A DNA stretch of 32,541 nucleotides from the NCBI GenBank assembly GCA_014380005.1, contig JACMKT010000263.1, positions 1 through 32,541 on the forward strand. The letters run 5' to 3'. Position numbers and translations under genes: made by a program. A model generated the notes under the pieces. That model was given only the letters and a program-made list of their open reading frames with translations, did not search any database and had not been told where the DNA came from. Position 1 is the first letter of the stretch. Every line of letters begins with the position of its first letter. This stretch comes from Rhodospirillales bacterium (GTDB lineage: Bacteria; Pseudomonadota; Alphaproteobacteria; Rhodospirillales; Magnetospirillaceae). Of this stretch, positions 24,876-31,832 are shown piece by piece.

Positions 24876-26057
24876 ATGTTCGAGCCGACCAAAGCCCCGT
24901 GGATTCACCCAGGCGTCGTCATTCACGAGCCCACGGCGCCGGTGGACGATCTGCTGGCGAAATTCGCCCTGACCTTGCGCGACCGTGGCTTCAACGTGGG
25001 CGGCTCGGTCCAGTTCGAATCCCTGCAATGCCTGGACATCGCCAGCGGCAAGATGTCCGCCGCCGATGCCATGGACCACGCCGCCCGCAGCCTGCGCCGG
25101 GCCATGCGCGACGATGCCGATCTGGTGGTAATCAGCCGGTTCAGCGCCTTCGAGGCGGCGGCCAAGGAAATGCTGGCAACCATCGAAGAAGGCGTGTCCG
25201 AGGGCATGCCGGTGATCACCTCCATTTCCGGCGGCGATTTACAGCAATGGCTGAACTTCGCCGGCCAACGCGGCACCATCATCGCCCCCAACATGCGCTC
25301 CCTGTGGCAATGGTGGGGACCGGAGCGGCTATATTCCGACCTTGCCCTGGGCGTCGCCAATGACGAAGTGCGCGACATCGTCTGCGGCCCGCGCTGGCTG
25401 ATGGTGCAAGGCCCCGCCGGCGTCGGGTTGGCCTATCTGCCCCGCAGCGCCAAGGAATTGCTGCCCCGCCTGCCCCAGCTCAAGCGCAAAAGCCTGCGCC
25501 AATTGGCCCAGCTATCCCAGTCCTGGGACCCGCTGGAAATGGCCCTGGGCATCGCCGCCATCAACGCCCATTACAACCGCTTCGATCTGGACGGCGAAAT
25601 GGGCAACGGCGCCGAAATCTTCGGTCACGAGGATGGCCGCGTCGTGGTCATCGGCGCCTTCCCCGGCCTCGCCGATGCCCTGACCAACCCCCAGGTGATC
25701 GAGACCGAACCCCGTCCCGGCGAGTACCCCACCATCGCCATGGACACCCTGCTGCCCGGCTGCGCCGCCGCCGTGGTGGCATCCTCCACCATCATCAACC
25801 GGACGCTGCCGCGCATCCTGCGCTTGGCCCACGGCTCCCGCGTGGCCCTGGCCGGCCCCGCCGCGCCGCTGACGCCCCGGCTGTATCATTACGGCATCGA
25901 GGTGGTGGGCGGCCTGATCATCAGCGACCCCAGCGGCCTCGCCACCGCCATCCGCGCCGGCGCCCTGCCCCGGGAATTCGTCCGCTTCGGACAATATCGC
26001 CATATCCGCCTGGAACACCCGGCGGCTAATCTACGCCCAGACCAAGCAGCACTATGA
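24876..26057 (+). CDS. DUF2478-DUF4213/DUF364 fusion protein, putative metal-related
   Basis: 393 residues, soluble. The N-terminal part (about 12-132) matches DUF2478: VDDLLAKFALTLRDRGFNVG, then ADLVVISRFSAFEAAAKEML, then LQQWLNFAG. It lacks the Cys-containing middle segment usual in that domain. The C-terminal part (about 150-380) matches DUF4213 plus DUF364, the putative heavy-metal chelation domain (VVVIGAFPGLADAL, then SSTIINRTLPRILRLAHGSR, then YHYGIEVVGGLIISDP). It lies 100 bp after modA on the same strand and ends 20 bp from the convergent CGL gene. DUF2478 genes often lie near molybdate genes, so a role in molybdenum or related metal handling is inferred. The function is not established. 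Confidence 0.8.
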   Translation: MFEPTKAPWIHPGVVIHEPTAPVDDLLAKFALTLRDRGFNVGGSVQFESLQCLDIASGKMSAADAMDHAARSLRRAMRDDADLVVISRFSAFEAAAKEMLATIEEGVSEGMPVITSISGGDLQQWLNFAGQRGTIIAPNMRSLWQWWGPERLYSDLALGVANDEVRDIVCGPRWLMVQGPAGVGLAYLPRSAKELLPRLPQLKRKSLRQLAQLSQSWDPLEMALGIAAINAHYNRFDLDGEMGNGAEIFGHEDGRVVVIGAFPGLADALTNPQVIETEPRPGEYPTIAMDTLLPGCAAAVVASSTIINRTLPRILRLAHGSRVALAGPAAPLTPRLYHYGIEVVGGLIISDPSGLATAIRAGALPREFVRFGQYRHIRLEHPAANLRPDQAAL

Positions 26058-26077
26058 TTTCGTGACGCAGCCCGGCA

Positions 26078-27223
26078 TCAGATGCGCTCCAACGCCGCGT
26101 GAAGGTCGGCGATCAGATCCTCGGCATCTTCGATGCCCACCGACAAGCGCACCAATTGTTCGGTGATGCCCAATTGGGCGCGGCGCTCGGGCGGCAGCGA
26201 GGCGTGGCTCATGGTCACCGGGTGGCCGATCAGGCTTTCCACGCCGCCCAGACTTTCGGCCAGGGTGAACAGGCCCAATCCGGCCAGGAAGCGCCGCACG
26301 CCGGCGGCATCGGTGTCCAGTTCCAGCGAGATCATGCCGCCGAAGCCGTTCATCTGACGGCGTGCAACCTCGTGCTGGGGGTGGCTGGGCAGGCCGGGAT
26401 ACAGCACGCGGGCCACCCCTGCCCGTCCCTCCAGCCATTCCGCCACCGCCAAACCGTTGGCCGAGTGGCGTTCCATGCGCAGCGCCAAGGTCTTCAGGCC
26501 ACGCAAGGCGAGGAAGGCCGGGAACGGGTCGAGCACCGCGCCCACCGCGTTCTGCAGGAAGCCCAATTGCTGGGCCAGATGGTCGTTCTTGACCGCCACC
26601 ACGCCGCCGACCATGTCGGAATGGCCGTTGAGGTATTTGGTCGCCGAGTGCAGGACGATATCCACGCCCAAATCCAACGGGCGCTGGATATGGGGCGAGG
26701 CGAACGTCGAATCGGCCACGGTGATCAGCCCGCGATCCTTGCCGATCTTGGCGATGGCGGCCAAATCGGCCACTTTCAGCAGCGGGTTGGTGGGGGTTTC
26801 CAGCCAGATCAACCGGGTCGCCGGAGTGATGGCGGCGCGGATAGCAGAAAGATCGGTGGGGTCCACATAGGTCACCGACAGACCGGCGGAACGCCGCCGC
26901 ACCCGTTCGAACAGGCGCCACGTGCCGCCGTACAGATCATCGGCGGCGACGATGTGGCTGTCATGCTCCAGCAATTCCAGCACGGTGGCCTCGGCGGCAA
27001 GGCCGGAGGCAAAGGCGAAGGCGTGGGTGGCGCCTTCCAACTCGGCCACCGCCCGCTCGAAAGCGGCGCGGGTGGGGTTGCCCGAGCGGGCGTATTCCCA
27101 GCCGGTGTGCTCGCCCGGCGCCTTCTGGGCAAAGGTGGAGCTGGCGAAGATGGGGGTCATCACCGCGCCGGTGGCGTCGGATTGATGGCCCGCGTGGACG
27201 GCCAAGGTGGAGAAACGGGTCAT
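26078..27223 (-). CDS. Cystathionine gamma-lyase/synthase family PLP enzyme
   Basis: 381 residues of the Cys/Met-metabolism PLP family. Signature stretches are WEYARSGNPTRAAFERAVAE, then LEGATHAFAFASG, then LIWLETPTNPLLKVADL, then VADSTFASPHIQRPLDLGVD, and the PLP lysine K196 in SATKYLNGHSD. C-terminal ESLGGVESLIGHPVTMSHAS is typical. The start overlaps the stop of the CBS gene by 4 bp (ATGA), so they are co-translated. With a cystathionine beta-synthase next to it, gamma-lyase (cystathionine to cysteine, 2-oxobutanoate and ammonia) is the likelier activity. Gamma-synthase activity cannot be excluded from sequence alone. Confidence 0.88.
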   Translation of the reverse strand: MTRFSTLAVHAGHQSDATGAVMTPIFASSTFAQKAPGEHTGWEYARSGNPTRAAFERAVAELEGATHAFAFASGLAAEATVLELLEHDSHIVAADDLYGGTWRLFERVRRRSAGLSVTYVDPTDLSAIRAAITPATRLIWLETPTNPLLKVADLAAIAKIGKDRGLITVADSTFASPHIQRPLDLGVDIVLHSATKYLNGHSDMVGGVVAVKNDHLAQQLGFLQNAVGAVLDPFPAFLALRGLKTLALRMERHSANGLAVAEWLEGRAGVARVLYPGLPSHPQHEVARRQMNGFGGMISLELDTDAAGVRRFLAGLGLFTLAESLGGVESLIGHPVTMSHASLPPERRAQLGITEQLVRLSVGIEDAEDLIADLHAALERI

Positions 27224-28584
27224 GCCGCCTTCCTACGCAGATGGTTGAGGAAATCGATGCGGGTGATCAGGCCCAGGAAGAGGTCGCCATCCACCACGAT
27301 GGCGACGCGGCCACGGTCGAACAGGCGGATCAACTGCTCCACCGGCGTGGTAGGCGATACCGTTTCGATGCGGGTCACCATGGCGGTGCGCACCGGCGCA
27401 TCGAACAGGATGTGGCGCTCCTCCACCGCCAGCAGGATGTCGGATTCATCGATGATGCCGACGCAGGCATCGCCCAGCAGAACGGGCAATTGCGACACGT
27501 CGTACAGCTTCATGCGCTGATAGGCGGCGGACAGGGTGTCTTGGGGACTTGCCGTCACGCAGGCACCTTCCTCATGGCGCCGCGCGATCAGGTCGCGCAG
27601 ATCGCCGAAGCTGTCGCGCGCCATCAGTCCCTGATCCTCCATCCAGAAATCGTTGTACATCTTGGACAGATATTTGTTGCCGCTGTCGCAGACGAAGGTG
27701 ACCACGTTCTTGGGCTCGGTCTGCTCACGGCAATAGCGCAACGCCGCCGCGATCAGCGTGCCCGAGGACGAGCCCACCAGGATGCCTTCCTTGCGCAGCA
27801 CCACCCGCGCCGTGCCAAAGCTTTCGCCATCGGGAATGGTGTAGGCCTTAGAGACCCGCGACAGGTCGGAAACCGGCGGTATGAAATCCTCGCCGATGCC
27901 TTCCACCAGCCACGATCCGGCCTCGCCGATTTCGCCCGAGCGTGTGTATTCCGCCAAGATCGAGCCTTGGGGATCGGCCAGCACCATCTCGGTGGCCGGC
28001 GACACTTCGGCGAAGAAGCGCGACAGCCCGGTGATGGTGCCGCCCGAACCGACGCCAGCCACCACCGCATCCACCTTGCCGCCGGTCTGGCGCCAGATTT
28101 CCGGGCCGGTGGTGCGCTGGTGGGCCGCCGGGTTGGCCGGGTTGTTGAACTGGTCGATGTAGACGGCGCCGGTGGCGCGGGCCAGATCGGCGGCCAGATC
28201 CTGGTAATATTCGGGATGCCCCTTGCCCACGTCCGAGCGGGTCAGCACCACCTCGGCCCCCATGGCCTTGAGATGGGCGATCTTCTCGCGGCTCATCTTG
28301 TCGGGGATCACCAAAGTCAGGTGATAGCCCCGCCGCGCCGCCACCAGAGCCAAGGCGAGACCGGTATTGCCGGCAGTGGCCTCGACGATGTTGCCGCCCG
28401 GCTTCAGGCGGCCCGACTGTTCGGCGTCGTCGATCATGGAAACCGCGATGCGGTCCTTGATGGAGCCCGAGGGGTTCTGGTTCTCCAGCTTGACGAACAG
28501 ACGGCATTTACCGGTGTCGATGTTGGTCAACTCGACCAGGGGGGTGTTGCCGATCTGGGTCAGAAGGTCCACGTCATAGGGCAT
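27220..28584 (-). CDS. Cystathionine beta-synthase with C-terminal CBS domains
   Basis: 454 residues. The PLP fold-type II catalytic domain (about 5-320) has the PLP lysine K43 in NPSGSIKDRIAVSM, the asparagine loop EATAGNTGLALALVAARRG, and the glycine loop VAGVGSGGTITGLSRFF. Two CBS domains follow (about 335-390 and 398-452: VTASPQDTLSAAYQRMKLYD, then MVTRIETVSPTTPVEQLIRL). This is the domain order of cystathionine beta-synthase (serine plus homocysteine to cystathionine) rather than of CysK/CysM, which lack CBS domains. No N-terminal haem-binding segment. First gene of the CBS-CGL pair, 62 bp downstream of the XRE-cupin gene. A half-site-like AATCAATAA (28612-28620) lies in that gap. Confidence 0.88.
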   Translation of the reverse strand: MPYDVDLLTQIGNTPLVELTNIDTGKCRLFVKLENQNPSGSIKDRIAVSMIDDAEQSGRLKPGGNIVEATAGNTGLALALVAARRGYHLTLVIPDKMSREKIAHLKAMGAEVVLTRSDVGKGHPEYYQDLAADLARATGAVYIDQFNNPANPAAHQRTTGPEIWRQTGGKVDAVVAGVGSGGTITGLSRFFAEVSPATEMVLADPQGSILAEYTRSGEIGEAGSWLVEGIGEDFIPPVSDLSRVSKAYTIPDGESFGTARVVLRKEGILVGSSSGTLIAAALRYCREQTEPKNVVTFVCDSGNKYLSKMYNDFWMEDQGLMARDSFGDLRDLIARRHEEGACVTASPQDTLSAAYQRMKLYDVSQLPVLLGDACVGIIDESDILLAVEERHILFDAPVRTAMVTRIETVSPTTPVEQLIRLFDRGRVAIVVDGDLFLGLITRIDFLNHLRRKAA

Positions 28585-28646
28585 CGGCTTACTCTCTACT
28601 AACTTGTAGTGTTATTGATTTAACCTTGGCTGCGGCAACTCCACCT

Positions 28647-29252
28647 TCACACCTGTTGATCAGGATAGGTCATCACCAGAAAGGCCACCGCCTCGGTACA
28701 GCCGGGATTGCGGTAGGAATGGGGTTGGTCGGCAAGGAAATGGATGGCATCGCCGGCTTCCAGCCGATGCCAATCCGCGCCGATCACCACCTCCAGCACG
28801 CCCTTGGCCACCACCAGATTCTCGGTGGTCCCGGCCGGATGGGCTTCGGCTTCCTCCACCGTCTGGGCGATCAGGCGAAGCTCGTAGAATTCGTCGCGCC
28901 GAGGGCCGTTGAACGGGAATAGGGCGCGCGACGAGAACCGGCCATTGGGCGAATTCAGCCATTTGGCGCGATGGGCCCGCAGCACCGTGGTGCTGTTGCC
29001 CTCCGCCGAGGTGAAGGCGGAAAACGGCACATTCAGGGCGCGCGCAATCTTCCACAGCACACTGATGGTGGGCACCGAGCGCCCCAGCTCGACCTGCCCC
29101 AGCATGGCCCGGCTGACGCCCGAGGCCTTGGCCAGACGCTCCAGCGACAAACCGTTGCGGGTGCGCAACCGGCGCAAATTCTCGCCGACGATGACGGCGA
29201 TCTCGGCCACCCCATCGTCATTGGCGGGCGGCTGGATGGCAGGCTCGGCCAT
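28647..29252 (-). CDS. XRE-family regulator with C-terminal cupin domain
   Basis: 201 residues. A Cro/C1-type helix-turn-helix occupies about 20-76 (VGENLRRLRTRNGLSLERLA, then VSRAMLGQVELGRSVPTISV) and a small cupin barrel about 125-198 (HPAGTTENLVVAKGVLEVVI, then AGDAIHFLADQPHSYRNPG). Proteins of this plan usually sense a small ligand in the cupin and often control amino-acid or sulfur genes. ATG 29252 (MAEPAIQ) has AAGGAAA upstream; the longer frame from 29309 would run through the promoter. It lies between cysE and the CBS gene on the same strand and is preceded by a perfect palindrome, which points to autoregulation and control of the sulfur genes (inferred). Confidence 0.9.
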   Translation of the reverse strand: MAEPAIQPPANDDGVAEIAVIVGENLRRLRTRNGLSLERLAKASGVSRAMLGQVELGRSVPTISVLWKIARALNVPFSAFTSAEGNSTTVLRAHRAKWLNSPNGRFSSRALFPFNGPRRDEFYELRLIAQTVEEAEAHPAGTTENLVVAKGVLEVVIGADWHRLEAGDAIHFLADQPHSYRNPGCTEAVAFLVMTYPDQQV

Positions 29253-29280
29253 GGGGGTTTCCTTCCGTTGGCGTGAGGAA

Positions 29281-29309
29281 ACCCTATCCACATGGCGCAA
29301 AATCGTCAA
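29281..29309 (-). promoter_or_regulatory. Candidate promoter of the XRE-cupin gene
   Basis: On the minus strand TTGACG (29304-29309) and TAGGGT (29281-29286) are 17 bp apart. This predicts transcription starting near 29274 and a leader of about 20 nt before the ATG at 29252. The -35 box is good, the -10 box weak. The upstream palindrome overlaps the -35 by two bases. Confidence 0.5.
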
Positions 29310-29336
29310 TCTATAAAAATAGTGTTTTTATAGATT
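29308..29336. promoter_or_regulatory. Perfect 12+12 bp palindrome, probable operator of the XRE-cupin regulator
   Basis: AATCTATAAAAA (29308-29319) and TTTTTATAGATT (29325-29336) are exact reverse complements around a 5-nt centre (TAGTG). The block is almost free of G and C in a GC-rich region. It starts at the -35 box of the XRE-cupin promoter and ends 5 bp from the cysE stop codon. Some weak terminator action for the upstream operon is possible, but no T-run follows the stem on the minus strand, so an operator is the better reading. Confidence 0.65.
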
Positions 29337-29341
29337 TATCA

Positions 29342-30202
29342 TTAGATTGAGTAATCAAACGACTCGTAAGCCAGATCGCTCAGCACCTGATCCAGGGTGT
29401 GGGCGGGTTCGGTGCGGCCTGCGGTCTTGATCACCTTGGCGGGCACGCCGGCCACGGTGGTATGGGCGTCCACCGCGCGCAGCACCACCGAACCGGCGGC
29501 AATGCGGGCATAGCTGCCGATTTCGATATTGCCCAGGATCTTGGCGCCGGCCCCGATCATGGCGCCCTTGCGCACCTTGGGATGGCGATCGCCGGATTCC
29601 TTGCCGGTGCCGCCCAATGTAACGTTCTGCAGCAACGAGACGTCGTCTTCCACCACCGCCGTCTCGCCCACCACCAGCCCGGTGGCGTGGTCCAGAAAGA
29701 CGCCGTTGCCGAAAACCGCCGCCGGGTGAATGTCGGTCTGGAACACATCCGACGAGCGGCTTTGCAGATACAGGGAGAAGTCCCGCTCGCCGTTATTCCA
29801 CAGCCAATGGGCCAGACGATGGGTCTGGATGGCGTGGAAGCCCTTGAAGTACAGGAAGGGTTCGATGAAGCGTTCGCAGGCCGGGTCGCGTTCCACCACG
29901 GCGGCGATGTCGGCGCGCAGGGCGGTGGCGATGGCGGGCTGAGCCTCGACGGCGCGGTTGAACGCCTCGACCACCACCCCCAGCCCGACCACTTCGCTTT
30001 TCAGCCGCGAGGCGATGCGGTGAAACACCGCCGCCTCGAAGGACGGCTGGTTGATGATGGAATCCACGAATAGCGGCGCCAGCATGGGAGCGCGGGCATA
30101 GGCCTCCTTGGCTTCCTGACGCAGCCGTGCCCACAAGGCATCGGTAAGGGGGCCATCAAGCGCGCCACCGGCAATCAGGGTCAAACGGGTGGCACGAAGC
30201 AT
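29342..30202 (-). CDS. cysE: Serine O-acetyltransferase
   Basis: 286 residues, cytosolic; makes O-acetylserine from serine and acetyl-CoA, the first step of cysteine synthesis. An N-terminal helical domain (about 10-150) is followed by a left-handed beta-helix of hexapeptide repeats: IHPAAVFGNGVFLDHATGLV, then VVGETAVVEDDVSLLQNVTL, then GGTGKESGDRHPKVRKGAMI. The last residues FDYSI end in Ile, the residue that docks into the active site of CysK in the cysteine synthase complex. Close in length to E. coli CysE. It starts 16 bp after the desulfurase stop codon, so it is in the encapsulin operon. Serine acetyltransferases are common companions of family 2 encapsulin-desulfurase loci. Confidence 0.9.
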   Translation of the reverse strand: MLRATRLTLIAGGALDGPLTDALWARLRQEAKEAYARAPMLAPLFVDSIINQPSFEAAVFHRIASRLKSEVVGLGVVVEAFNRAVEAQPAIATALRADIAAVVERDPACERFIEPFLYFKGFHAIQTHRLAHWLWNNGERDFSLYLQSRSSDVFQTDIHPAAVFGNGVFLDHATGLVVGETAVVEDDVSLLQNVTLGGTGKESGDRHPKVRKGAMIGAGAKILGNIEIGSYARIAAGSVVLRAVDAHTTVAGVPAKVIKTAGRTEPAHTLDQVLSDLAYESFDYSI

Positions 30203-30218
30203 GGCGGCCCCTCCCCAG

Positions 30219-31832
30219 TTAAAGCAGCGGCGTACCGCTGCGAATGCGCTGAACCGCCGCCACCAGGGCGTCGATGTCGGCGTGATTGTTGTACAACGCG
30301 AAGGACGGCCGCACGGTTGCCTCTTGACCGAAACGGCGCAGGATCGGCTGGGCGCAGTGATGGCCCGAGCGCACGGCGATGCCCTCGCGGCTCAACGCCT
30401 TACCCACCTGCTCCGCCGGGATGCCGTCCAGAATAAAGGACAGCACACCGGCCTTTTCCGCCGCATTGCCGATGATGCGCAAACCGGCGATGTTCTTCAG
30501 GCCCAGCGTGGCATAGGCCAGCAGATCGTGTTCGTGCCGCGCCACGTTTTCCATGCCGATGCGCTGCAAATAATCCAGCGCCGCGCCCAAGCCCACCGCA
30601 TCGGCGATGTTACCGGTGCCGGCCTCGAAGCGCGATGGAGCGGCGTGGTATTCAATGTGCTCGAAGGTGACGTCCTTGATCATGTTGCCGCCGCCCTGCC
30701 ACGGCGGCATGGCGTCCAACACGGCGGCTTTGCCGTATAGGGCGCCGATGCCGGTGGGGCCGAACACCTTATGGCCGGAGAACACGAACCAATCGCAATC
30801 CAACGCCTGGACATCGGTGGGCATGTGGCTGACCGATTGGGCACCATCCACCAGCACATGGGCACCCACGCGGTGCGCCATCTCCACCATCTGGCGGGCG
30901 GGCGTCACCGTCCCCAGGGCGTTGGAGACCTGGGTGAACGACACCAGCTTGGTGCGCGCGGTCAGCATGCGCTGGTATTCGTCCAGCAACACCTGGCCGC
31001 GATCATCCACCGGCACCACCCGCAACTTGGCCCCGGTCTCAGCGCACAGGCGCTGCCAGGGAACGATATTGGCGTGGTGCTCCAGCCAGGTGATGACGAT
31101 CTCGTCACCGGGGCCGATATTCTTACGGCCCCAGGATTGGGCCACCAGATTGATGGCCTCGGTGGTGCCGCGCACGAAGACGATTTCGTCCACCGAGCCG
31201 GCATTGATGAAGGTGCGGACCGTCTCACGCGCGGCCTCATAGGCATCGGTGGCGCGCGCCGCCAATTGGTGGGCGGCGCGGTGGATGTTGGAATTCTCGT
31301 GCTCGTAGAAATAGGCCAGCCGCTCGATCACCGCGCGCGGCTTCTGGGTGGTGGCGGCGTTGTCCAGCCACACCAGCGGGCGGCCATCCACCCGTTCATT
31401 CAGAATGGGGAAATCACTGCGCACCGCCTGGACGTCGAAGGCGGGATGGGCGGCGGGGGCCGATACCGGCGCCCCTTGCTCAATGAAATAGAAGGACGGC
31501 GACGCGGATGGCGCCTGGGGCTGAGCGGCAGGGGCCGGCAAGGCCTGGGCGATCAGGGCCAGCAACTCGGCCTCACCCGGCACGCCCGCCGAAAGCGGCG
31601 GGATTTCCGGCAACGGCGAGGAAGCGAGAGGCCGCCCGATGCCCGCCGGCAAGGCGAAGCCGGACGGCGGCGGCGGCGTTGCGGGCGTGGGCGTGGGCGA
31701 CGGGGTGCCGTTGGGCAGTGCCCGGAACATCTCGTTGGCCAGACGGGTCAGCGCCTGGACGTCCAGCACATCGCCGGCAGCGGCCCCGAAAATCGGGGCC
31801 GCGCCAGCCGGATCAGCCGTAATTGTAGACAT
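30219..31832 (-). CDS. SufS-type cysteine desulfurase with N-terminal encapsulin-cargo extension
   Basis: 537 residues. The catalytic part (about 132-537) is a group II (SufS/CsdA-like) PLP cysteine desulfurase: LVWLDNAATTQKPRAVIERL, then VFVRGTTEAINLVAQSWG, PLP lysine K355 in FSGHKVFGPTG, and the active-site cysteine C493 in VRSGHHCAQPILRR. Ahead of it lies an extension of about 130 residues rich in Pro and Ala with two short helix-like segments (about 21-39, LDVQALTRLANEMFRALP; about 86-99, GEAELLALIAQALP) and a FYFIEQG motif at about 114-120. Ordinary SufS proteins (about 400 residues) lack this; such tails load the enzyme into family 2A encapsulins. The start codon lies 20 bp inside the encapsulin gene (overlap 31813-31832), with GGAGG-like bases upstream. 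It releases sulfane sulfur from cysteine. Confidence 0.92.
   Translation of the reverse strand: MSTITADPAGAAPIFGAAAGDVLDVQALTRLANEMFRALPNGTPSPTPTPATPPPPSGFALPAGIGRPLASSPLPEIPPLSAGVPGEAELLALIAQALPAPAAQPQAPSASPSFYFIEQGAPVSAPAAHPAFDVQAVRSDFPILNERVDGRPLVWLDNAATTQKPRAVIERLAYFYEHENSNIHRAAHQLAARATDAYEAARETVRTFINAGSVDEIVFVRGTTEAINLVAQSWGRKNIGPGDEIVITWLEHHANIVPWQRLCAETGAKLRVVPVDDRGQVLLDEYQRMLTARTKLVSFTQVSNALGTVTPARQMVEMAHRVGAHVLVDGAQSVSHMPTDVQALDCDWFVFSGHKVFGPTGIGALYGKAAVLDAMPPWQGGGNMIKDVTFEHIEYHAAPSRFEAGTGNIADAVGLGAALDYLQRIGMENVARHEHDLLAYATLGLKNIAGLRIIGNAAEKAGVLSFILDGIPAEQVGKALSREGIAVRSGHHCAQPILRRFGQEATVRPSFALYNNHADIDALVAAVQRIRSGTPLL

Noticed and set aside
26099-28602. Two long plus-strand open frames opposite the CGL and CBS genes
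   Set aside because: Both mirror well-recognised PLP enzyme genes and have low-complexity translations; no ribosome binding sites.
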